Origin: an uncultured Dysosmobacter sp.
GTDB taxonomy: Bacteria > Bacillota > Clostridia > Oscillospirales > Oscillospiraceae
Length of the DNA: 64,000 nucleotides
Assembly: GCA_934563745.1 (NCBI GenBank)
Contig: CAKTHE010000001.1
Span: forward strand, 1 to 64,000
Direction of reading: 5' to 3'
Part shown: positions 53,711 to 62,800 of the stretch, one piece after another
Position numbering within the stretch: the stretch's first letter is position 1
How the letters are laid out: each line of letters begins with the position of its first letter
Notes under the pieces: model-generated
What the model was told of the DNA's origin: nothing
What the model saw: only the letters and a program-made list of their open reading frames with translations
Databases searched by the model: none
Program-made: the position numbers and the translations under genes

Positions 53711-54232
53711 TCAGCGGCCGAAAAACAGGCGGACGGCCAGGGCGGAGGCGGCAAAGCCGACCAGATCCGCCGTCAGGGCGGCCGGAACGGTGTAGCGGGT
53801 CCTCCGGATCCCGGCGGCGCCGTAGTATACGGCGATGGTGTAAAACGTTGTTTCTGTACTGCCCAGCATTACGGCTGCCACCCGGCCAATGTAGCTGTCA
53901 GGTCCGTGGGCGGCGATCAGTTCGCTGCCCACGGCCAGCGCTCCGCTTCCGGAGAGGGGGCGCACCAGCATCAAGGGGGCCAGTTCCCCGGGGATCCCCA
54001 GCGCAGAAAGCAGCGGCGCACAGCGCGCGGTGAGCCATTCCATGGCGCCGGAGGCCCGGAACATGGAGACGACCGTCAAAAGACCCACCAGCGCCGGAAA
54101 AATCCTGAGAAGGACCTGCAGCCCGTCTTCGGCACCGCGGGTCAGGGCGGCATAGACGTCCACACGCCGCCGGGTGGCGGTCAGAGCGGCTCCGGCCAGC
54201 AGCAGCGGCACAGCCAGGGAGGTTAGACTCAT
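53711..54232 (-). CDS. spmB: Spore maturation protein B
   Basis: 173 residues with four or five hydrophobic segments in a nucleoside-recognition (Gate) domain: RIFPALVGLLTVVSMFRASGAME and MLVRPLSGSGALAVGSEL, then LGSTETTFYTIAVYYGA. SpmA and SpmB are needed for dehydration of the spore core. Start ATG 54232 overlaps the spmA stop by four bases. Confidence 0.95.
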   Translation of the reverse strand: MSLTSLAVPLLLAGAALTATRRRVDVYAALTRGAEDGLQVLLRIFPALVGLLTVVSMFRASGAMEWLTARCAPLLSALGIPGELAPLMLVRPLSGSGALAVGSELIAAHGPDSYIGRVAAVMLGSTETTFYTIAVYYGAAGIRRTRYTVPAALTADLVGFAASALAVRLFFGR

Positions 54233-54816
54233 CGCGCGGAGCCCCGGCTCAGGCGGCCCAGGACCGCCGCACTGAGAAGGCCCGCCGCGACCGAAAGGCA
54301 GGACGAGACCCAGACGGCCGGCAGAAGATCGAAGGGGGCCGCCGCGCCGGCCGCGGCCCGGATCCCTGCCACGGTGGAGGGGATCAGCTGAATGGAGGCG
54401 GTATTCAGCACTACCAGACGGCACAGCTCATCCGAGGCGGTCCCCCCGCAGCCCTGCGCCATGCGGCAGGCGGCCCGAATCCCCAGGGGCGTAGCCGCAT
54501 TCCCCAGACCCAGCAGGTTGGCGGAGACATTGGCGGAAACGGCGGAGAGCGTCTCCGGGTCCTGACTGGCCCGGGGCAGCAGCCGGCCCAGCAGGGGACG
54601 GAACGCGCGGGAGAGCCGTTCGGCGAGACCGCATTGACGCAGCAGCTCCATTACGCCGCTCCACAGACACAGGATCCCTGCCATGGAAAGGCACAAGGTT
54701 ACGGCGCTTTGCGCGCCTTCTAAAGCGGCGGCTGAAACGGCGTCCAGCCGGCCGGTCAGCCCGCCGAAAAGCAGAGAAAGTGTCACCATACCGGTCCAGA
54801 GCAGGGACATTGCCAT
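54229..54816 (-). CDS. spmA: Spore maturation protein A
   Basis: 195 residues, membrane protein with SpmA marks: CLSMAGILCLWSGVMEL, SANVSANLLGLGNAATPLGIRA and LNTASIQLIPSTV. It acts with SpmB in the forespore. AAGGAGG is ten bases from the ATG at 54816, so the longer open frame (54885) is not used. It shows that the host forms spores or descends from spore-formers. Confidence 0.95.
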   Translation of the reverse strand: MAMSLLWTGMVTLSLLFGGLTGRLDAVSAAALEGAQSAVTLCLSMAGILCLWSGVMELLRQCGLAERLSRAFRPLLGRLLPRASQDPETLSAVSANVSANLLGLGNAATPLGIRAACRMAQGCGGTASDELCRLVVLNTASIQLIPSTVAGIRAAAGAAAPFDLLPAVWVSSCLSVAAGLLSAAVLGRLSRGSAR

Positions 54817-54939
54817 GGGGAAGCTGCCTCCTTTCAACCTGTTGGGAAACAAGGATAAAATATACAAAATTTTCCATATCGCCACGGTGGCGGTTCAGGG
54901 CGAAAAATCGCAAAAAACACTAAAAATTCAGAAAATCAA

Positions 54940-54968
54940 TTGACAGATTATGGGCAATATGGTACGTT
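54940..54968 (+). promoter_or_regulatory. Promoter of the AbrB-type gene
   Basis: TTGACA, 17 bases, TACGTT, in an AT-rich gap. It gives a leader of about 40 bases. Confidence 0.6.
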
Positions 54969-55015
54969 TAGCATGCCTGGAGGCTAAATGCTTTATTTAG
55001 AATAGGAGAGAGCCA

Positions 55016-55273
55016 ATGAAATCGACTGGTATTGTCAGAAAAGTGGACGAGCTGGGACGGATCGTGCTGCCCATCGAGATGCGCCGCACCCTGGATATTG
55101 CGGAGAAGGACGCATTGGAAATCTATGTGGAAGGGTCCTCGGTCATTCTGAAAAAATACAAACCCAGCTGCATTTTCTGCGACAGCAACAAGGACATTGT
55201 CACGTTTAAGGGGAAAAATGTCTGCCCCAAGTGCCTGCGGGAATTGAAAAACCTGGATAAAACTGCAGAATAA
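55016..55273 (+). CDS. AbrB/SpoVT-type transition-state regulator
   Basis: 85 residues. A swapped-hairpin DNA-binding domain at 1-50 (STGIVRKVDELGRIVLPIEMRRTL) is followed by a small zinc-ribbon-like end with CIFC and CPKC. Such proteins repress transition-phase and sporulation genes in Clostridia. AGGAGAG precedes ATG 55016. It has its own terminator and lies between spmA (divergent) and the fusion regulator. Confidence 0.93.
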   Translation: MKSTGIVRKVDELGRIVLPIEMRRTLDIAEKDALEIYVEGSSVILKKYKPSCIFCDSNKDIVTFKGKNVCPKCLRELKNLDKTAE

Positions 55274-55325
55274 AAGCTCCCCCAGGGCCGCGCCTCGGCG
55301 CCTATGCCCCGGGGGACTTTTTTTA
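55272..55325 (+). terminator. Intrinsic terminator after the AbrB-type gene
   Basis: AAAGCTCCCCCAGGG and CCCCGGGGGACTTT-type arms with a GC-rich inner hairpin, ending in TTTTTTT. Confidence 0.85.
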
Positions 55326-55347
55326 TCGGACAAAAGGAGGCAAAACA

Positions 55348-56694
55348 GTGGGGGAATTGGAGATCCTGTATTTCCGGGACCGGCCGCTGCGGACTGTCCG
55401 GGAAGGGCGGACACGGTATATTTCCGTGGTGGATGCGCTGACGGCGCTGGACGTTTCCGGCAACCCGGGCCGCTACTGGAGCGACCGGAAGCGGAAGCTT
55501 GCGGAGACGCAGGACGATATTTTACGAAAAATCGTATCGATTAAGCTGCCCGGGGCGGATGGGAAGCTGCGCAGCGCGGATGCGGCGGATCCGGCGGCGC
55601 TGGCGGCGCTGCTTCCGTTGGTGCGGGTCCGGGAGCCGGCCGCTTTTGCGGATTGGCTGGGCGCGCTTTCCGGAAGAGGCTCCGCTTCGCCGGATCGGGG
55701 ACGGTACGATGCGGCGATGCCGCTGCTGAACACCGCGTTTTCTCCGGGGGAGGCGGAGGCGGTCATCCGGGCCATGCCGCAGCCGGCCGCCGGGATCGCG
55801 CAGGCGGAGTATTTTTACTTCAGCGGCCAGGCGGAAGAGGCGTGCCGGGTGGCAGAGCCTTACCGGGAGTCCGAGGATCCGGCGCTGTGGCTGTCGGCCC
55901 GGCTGATCTGCTGCTTTGCCGATCTGACGCTGAACCGGATCCCCGCCGCCCGGCAGGAGCTGACGCAGATGGTGGGCCGGATCCAAACGCAGCCGGGGCA
56001 GCTGCCCCCGCGGGAGCGGGCGCTGCAGGCGCTGTTCGCCAATGCCGCGGCGACGCTGCTGCATCTTCCGGTGGAGCAACTTCCGGACCTGCGCAGCGAG
56101 ATGCGCTTTTTGCCGGAGGGGCTGCGCCTGTTTGCAGGCTATCTGGCGGCGCATCAGGCTTATCTGGATGGAGCGTACGGCCAGTCGGTGGGGATTGCGG
56201 AGCACGCGCTTTTTTCCAGCGAACGGACGTATCCCATCGCCATGATCTATCTGCACCTGATCGCCGTGATGAGCTGGATGAGCCTGAAGGAGCCGGACAA
56301 GGCCCGCGCCCATTTTCAGGAGGCCTGGGCGATGGCGCAGCCGGACGGCCTGATCGAGGCCTTCGGCGAGCATCACGGGCTGCTGCAGGGGATGCTGGAG
56401 ATCTGCCTGAAGAAAGAGAATCCGCGGGCGTTCCGGCGCATCATCGACATCACGTATAAATTCAGCTACGGCTGGCGGCGGATTCACAACCCGGATGCCC
56501 GCGCAGAGGTGGCGGACAATCTGACCACCACGGAGTTTACCATGGCCATGCTGGCCTGCCGGGGCTGGATCAACAAGGAGATCGCCGCCCATATGGGCGT
56601 GACGGAGGAAACGGTGAAAAGCTGCCTGTCCGGCGTATACTCCAAGCTGGGGATCAGCGGCCGGGACAAGCTGAAAAAATATATGCTCAAATGA
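55348..56694 (+). CDS. Fusion regulator: BRO-N-like domain, helical repeat, LuxR HTH
   Basis: 448 residues. The first about 110 match the phage antirepressor/DinD-like BRO-N pattern: RYISVVDALTAL, NPGRYWSDRKRKL, IVSIKLPGADGKLRSADAADP and FADWLGAL. Residues about 120-380 are an alpha-helical, TPR-like region as in MalT-type regulators, and the end is a LuxR HTH (LTTTEFTMAMLACRGWINKEIAAHMGVTEETVKSCLSGVYSKLGI). I do not know this combination as a standard family. GTG 55348 follows AAGGAGG by seven bases. It lies 198 bases before the giant secreted protein gene and may regulate it. Confidence 0.85.
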   Translation: MGELEILYFRDRPLRTVREGRTRYISVVDALTALDVSGNPGRYWSDRKRKLAETQDDILRKIVSIKLPGADGKLRSADAADPAALAALLPLVRVREPAAFADWLGALSGRGSASPDRGRYDAAMPLLNTAFSPGEAEAVIRAMPQPAAGIAQAEYFYFSGQAEEACRVAEPYRESEDPALWLSARLICCFADLTLNRIPAARQELTQMVGRIQTQPGQLPPRERALQALFANAAATLLHLPVEQLPDLRSEMRFLPEGLRLFAGYLAAHQAYLDGAYGQSVGIAEHALFSSERTYPIAMIYLHLIAVMSWMSLKEPDKARAHFQEAWAMAQPDGLIEAFGEHHGLLQGMLEICLKKENPRAFRRIIDITYKFSYGWRRIHNPDARAEVADNLTTTEFTMAMLACRGWINKEIAAHMGVTEETVKSCLSGVYSKLGISGRDKLKKYMLK

Positions 56695-56702
56695 CCTCTG
56701 GA

Positions 56703-56735
56703 GGGACACATATTTATGTGTCCCCCCTATTTTTA
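56703..56735 (+). terminator. Intrinsic terminator after the fusion regulator
   Basis: GGGACACATA and TATGTGTCCC around TT, followed by CCCCTATTTTT. Confidence 0.75.
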
Positions 56736-56745
56736 CCCGTAAAAG

Positions 56746-56779
56746 TGGGTGGCCGCACCCCCGTCGCCACCTCTATAAT
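56746..56779 (+). promoter_or_regulatory. Candidate activator-dependent promoter of the giant secreted protein
   Basis: A perfect TATAAT at 56774-56779 lacks a usable -35 (GGCCGC at the expected place). The -35 region is instead occupied by GGGTG-GCCG-CACCC, an inverted repeat at about 56747-56760. This fits a promoter that needs an activator. Confidence 0.5.
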
Positions 56780-56892
56780 GGAAAATGATAAGAAACCGAT
56801 CACAGACACGGAGCCGCAGCGGCCATTCTCCGTACTGGGCCGGCAGGCACGGGCGGGGCGCTGCGCTTCCCACAGAGGAAAGAGAGGCGCTT

Positions 56893-59800
56893 ATGAAAAC
56901 AGGAAAGAAGCTGACGGCTGTGCTGCTTGCGCTGAACATGCTGCTGGGCCTTTTGCCCGGGCAGGCGTTTGCAGCGTTTGGATCCGCAGGCGAGGATGTG
57001 TCGGAAATGAACGCCATCGAGGCGATCGGGATCGACACCAGCGTGGCCCCGGAAGGGTTTGACGCCAACGACACGTCGAACCCCTACGGGCGGGATTCCG
57101 TGACCGTCAACCCGGTCAGCGAACTGCTGATGATCCACTCTGAACTTACGGGTCAGGTCCCGATGCAGCAGGGCGAAACAAGTGTGCCGGCCCGGCAGTA
57201 TGACCTGAAGAGCGAGCTGTTCGGTCATGGGGATGCGTCCATCACCACGCTCGACGGGTTCCTTTCCGATCCGGTCAGCAAAAGCCTGGATCAGAAGGCG
57301 GCGAAGGAAGACGCCTTTAAATTTGACACCAACAAGGGCTATACGGCGGACTCTGTCTATGCCGGGACCGCCGTGGCGGCCGGCAACTTCAGCGGCAGCA
57401 AGAACGGGCAGGAAAAGCAGTATGCGCTGCTGGCGCTGGAGCGGAATGAAGAGGGGCTGCCCGGGGCGCTGACGCTGCAGGTTTTGGACGCGGTGGACGG
57501 GAAGGCGACGGATGCCGCCGCCCGCACGCTGATCAGCGATTTTGGCAGCTTCGGAAACGACCGGGACCGGAACGGGAACCGGATGCTGCAGTTCCAGATC
57601 CAGAATTATCTGCACGTGGCGGCCGGCGACTTTGACGGAAACGGCGTGGATGAGATCGCCGTCTACGTGCCGGACCGGCAGAATCCCCGGATCGAGGTTT
57701 ATCAGTATCAGCCGAAGACCAACGCCAGCGCCACGGCCTACCAGGACATCAGCGAAGACGGGAACTGGGCTCTGAGCTGGAGCCATGCGGTGGCCAAGAG
57801 CAACCAGAATATTCCCAACATGGTCTCGCTGCTGGCCGGCGATTTTAACGAGGATGGCGTTGAGGATCTGGCCATCACCCACAGCTGCTATTACGACAAG
57901 AACGATTACGGCGGCGGCTATGCAGCCGTGCTGTACGGCGACCGGGGGCAGATGCTGGAAAAGCGCCACGAGTTCCCGCTGGTCAGCTCGGACGGGGCGG
58001 CCATCGTGCGCGCGGCCTTTACCTACGGGGAACTGACCGGCGCGGGGACCAATGCGCTGGTGCTGGGCGGCCAGTCGCTGGAGGATCTGCTGGCAGGGAA
58101 CATCAATTCCCGCTACCTGGCCATTTACCAGTACAGCGGAGACGGCTATTCCATCGTCACCGACAAAAACTTTGACCTGTTTGCGAAAAACGACCAGGGC
58201 GGCTATCAGTACACGGTGATGGAGCGGAATGATGCGGATATCCTCCGCTCCCTGCCGCTGATGGTGGCCAACCTGGCCATCGTGACCAACGGACTGTCGG
58301 AGGCGGCCACGCTGTATTTTGACAGTCTGCAGTTTACGTACCAGGACTCCGGCCTGGAGCTGACCGCCGCGCTGGACAATCAGAGCACGTGGAGCCACGG
58401 CAGCTTCTATGTGGAATACGGCGCTGCCAGCGCCGATCTGTTCGGCTATGGCTATGGGACCATGGGGACCATGATCCATCAGCTGCCCTGGGTATCCTCC
58501 AATCAGGAGCCCGATGTGCCGGACTATCTGCCGGAGATCGTGGCTGCGATCTATCGCCAGTTCAGCACGATCTTCGGTGAGCGGCAGGGCAAAACCTACC
58601 TGAACCTGGCGGGCAATGAGGCGACGCCGGTCACCTCCGCCCCGGACGGCGATGTGCAGCCCGACGGCGAGAGCAGCGGCGCGCAGTATACGGTGGTGTC
58701 GTTCATTCGGTCTGCTGACGCAGATGGAAGCACCAGCTTTGCCTTCCCCAATACGGACAAGGATACGGCGTACCTGGAGTACACGGGGCATCATTACTTC
58801 ACCTATTCCAACCCCGAGGTGCTGGCGGTGCTGGCCTCCGCACCCTACTTCGCGGATCTGCTGGACCGGGATGACCTGTCCGGAAACTATGCCGAGTCCA
58901 CGACCTCTTACGGAAAGACCTCCGGCTCCAGTCAGGGCGTGACGGCCACGGCCTCCATCTCCGCAGGCGCCTATGTCTCCTTCGAGCAGGATATCAAGGT
59001 GTTCGGCATCACGGTGGCCTCGGTGGAGGCCAGCGCGTCGCTGACGGCGAAATTTACGTACGATTTTGAAAAGACCTCTACCCTGGAGCAGTCCGTGGAA
59101 TACACCACCTCGGTGGGCTCGGACGCGGTGGTGCTGTACTCTATCCCGGTGGTGGTGTATGAGTATGACTCGTATACCCCCAACGGCGACGGCACGTATA
59201 CCCAGCAGACCATGACGGTGACCTCGCCCCATAAGGCGGCCACCCAGGTCATGGAGCTGGACCAGTATGAGGCCATTGCCAAGGACTATCAGGAGCTGCC
59301 GCAGATCTCCGGCTCCATCCTGACGCATACGCCGGGGGATCCGACCTCCTATCCCAGCTCTGCGGCCGGGTATAAGAACGCGCTGGTCTACGACGGGGAC
59401 TGGGCTGCGGTCAACTATACCGGGGCCGGCGGCGGGATCACGGTCTCTCAGGCCATTGACATGGGCACGGAGACGACCCACAGCTTCAGCGGCTCCGTTG
59501 AGCTGGAGGCCAGCGCCGGCGCCGGCGCCGGCGGCGTGGTCGTGGGCGTGACGTCCGGACGGGAGGCCGGAGCCGGGTATGTCATGACCTCCACAAAGGG
59601 CAGCAGCTATACCGCCGTGATGCAGAATATGCCTATTGAGGCCAAGGACTTTGGCTACGGCCTGAGCTGGAAGCTTTTCGCCTACGAGCAGGAGTACTAC
59701 GACGGCGGCAAGCTCAAGTCCTTCCCGGTGGTCAATTATCTGGTGACGGATGTGGAAATGCCGCCCGAGCTGCCTACGGACTTTGAACAGGACGTGGAGC

Positions 59801-62800
59801 GGACCACGGATGACTCCGTGGCTCTCACCTGGAGCTACGATCAGACGGTGGCTGGCTTCCAGATCTATCGTTATTACGAATTCCCGGATGGTACCGGCAG
59901 CTATGAGCTTGCCTTCGTGCCGTTCACCGCGGGCGTCTATCAGGACGGCGTATGGCAGTTTGAGTATCAGGACACCGGCCTGAACCCCTATACGGCCTAT
60001 TATTATCAGATCCAGACCGTGCGGGCTTCGGCTCCCAACAAGAGCATTGAAAGCGAGGTCCTGACGGCCCGGACCAAGACGGACGTGGGTTATCCCGAAC
60101 TGAGTCTGACGGGGCTGAACGAAGAGGGCGCGGTCTCGCTGTACCCGGATTCGTCCAACACGGTTACCGTGGAGGTGGGGAACCCGGAAGACTATCCCCA
60201 GGGCATCAGCTATCAGTGGCAGAAGCTGACGAACGGCGTGTGGACCGATGTGACCAACCGGAAATCCGCGTCGTATACCTTTGCCGCCTCCGGCTACAGC
60301 ACGGAGGGGACCTATCGCTGTCGGGTCAATGTGATCTATTGGGATGCCGACCGGGGCGAGGAGTACCTGATCTCCGCCTATACGGAGACCTTTGCCGCCG
60401 TTTATCAGATGCGCCGGGTCCGGGCAGTCCCCGGGAAGGAGCTGACGGCGGATGTGGACGCCGCCGGAAAGCCCTTTGCCTCGGTCACGCTGCAGAGCAC
60501 GTCGGCCAACCACAATGTGGCGCCCTCCGGAACGGTGACGTTTGAGGTGACGGGCGTGCAGTATTCCCGTTCCTATACCGTGCCGCTGAGCGTCAGCGGG
60601 ACGGAGAGTACGGCGACCCTGGCGGCCAAGGATACCGCCGCGCTGGCGCCGGGGATCTATCAGATCTCCGCTTCGTACAACGGCAACCGGATCTTCCTGC
60701 CCCAGCAGCTGGGCACGCTGGAGATTCTCAGCGGAGACGAGGGCTATCGTCTGGCGATCTACGACCACAGCGGCAGCGAGACCACCTCGGTGGTCTACGG
60801 CGACGGCTGGACCTATAAGCTGCTGAAATATACCAAGCAGAACGGTGCCCTTCAGGTTTCGACCATCCGGGATATGAGCAGCTACGGAAACGGGGCCTCC
60901 GGCTTTGGCGCAAATCTTTACCGCCTGGGCGGCAACGGCGTGACCTATTATTCCAGCGGCAGCGGCCATTATCGCATTACCAGCGCCGGTACGGTTTCCT
61001 ACGACTACGGCTGGCCCTGGTACAAAGAGACGCCGGCCCGGCAGTACCGGCTGGACGTCAGCTACGGCGGCGAGACGTATTCCGCGAACTTTGCCGTGAC
61101 GCCGCGGCCGATCACCGTAGGGGTCCGCACGGCCAACGACCAGCCCCTCACCGCGGCCCAGGGAGAGGTCTCCGGGAACCTGCCGGAGCTGTACGTCAAG
61201 AAAGGCTCGCTTGTATACGGTGATGAGCTGCTCAGCTGGCCCACCAGTGATCATACTTCGTCCTTCCGGCCCATGGTCAGCATAGTGGTCCGGGATACCG
61301 GCGGCCGCCAGGTGGAGCTGGACGATGCGACGGCCCCTGGCAGCTACACCGTCAGCGGCGTGGTGAACGCCAACAATGTGGTGGCCATCGCGGAGGGTGC
61401 AGCCGACAGCGCGGGGCACAGCATTATCTCGCGCAACGGACAGAAATACGTGGTCGGCGGCGTCACTTACGGCGGCAACTACGCCGTGACCTTTGAGCCG
61501 GCCACCTATGTGGTCAGCGGCCAGCAGTACGGCGTCACGGTCCAGGTGGAGCAGGTGGGCGGCAACGATGCCGGCACCGTTTCTCTGGTGGAGCCGAAGG
61601 CCCTGAGCCACGAGCAGCTGACTGATCCCAACGCGGCGGTGACCTTCAGCGCCGGTGCAAGCCTGCTGTTTTTGGCGCAGCCCTATGAGGGCTATCGCGT
61701 AAAGCAGTGGAGCCTGACCCACGGCACCGAAACGGATGTGACGGAGCATACCAACACGCTGAGCTATACCATGCTGGCCGAGGCGATCTCGATCCGGGTG
61801 GAGTTTGAACTGGCGGATTACACGCTGACGATCACCAACCGGAACGAACAGGCCGGCACGGTGACCCTGCCCAAGGGCTTTGCCAACGGGGCTGTGGTGA
61901 AGCCCGGCGCAGAGCTGAGCTTCACGGCCCAGGCCAACGCGGGATATACATTCAGCCACTGGGAGTACGTTGTGGGCGGTTCCTCCAAAAACCTGCAGGA
62001 GCAGACCATCACCGTAACCATGCCCAAGTCCAACGTGTATCTTTACCCGGTCTTTGTCCGGGACAGCTATCTTCTGACCCTGGAGGGAAACCTTCGCGCC
62101 TGGTATCTGTGGGACCATGACAACGACATCACGACGGCGCCGGTGCCCCGGTACGTGACCTCCGGCGCGCAGATCCCGGGTGACACGGAGCTGACCGTGG
62201 AGGCGGCCGCCGGTTATGAGATCGACCCGTCGGCCCGCTGGAAGCAGGACGGCGCGTATGTGGTGCTGCCCGGCGAGCCCAATCCGGATTATGATCCGGC
62301 TGCGGCGGCTGCGGATCCCAATTACGACGAGCCGCAGGAAAAGCCCTACACCGGCAGCAGCTATACTTTTACGATGCTGGCACCGACGGTGATCTCCGCC
62401 CAGGCAGAGCCGGGGACCTATGATCTGACGGTGCAGACCGGCCACGGCACGGTGACGGTGGACTTTGCGGATACGCCCCAGCAGGTCACGGCACAGGATG
62501 GAAGCCGCAGCTTTGAAGGTCTGGCCGGTGCTTCGGCGATCCGTCTGAGTGCCAAGGCAGATTACGGCTATGTATTTGACTGCTGGATGGTGGATGGGCA
62601 GCGCGTGGATGGCACGGCGGCCGTCTATACGATTCCGGCGCTCAGCGCGGATACGGTGGTGGAGGCACGCTTCCGGACCAACACGGTGCGTACGGTTTCG
62701 GGCAGCTTCAACGAGCTGGAGGGAGCGGTGCGCTATCAGGTGCTGGATCCGGACGGGACTGAGCAGGATGCAGGTCCCTACACCAGCGGCGAGGCCATCC

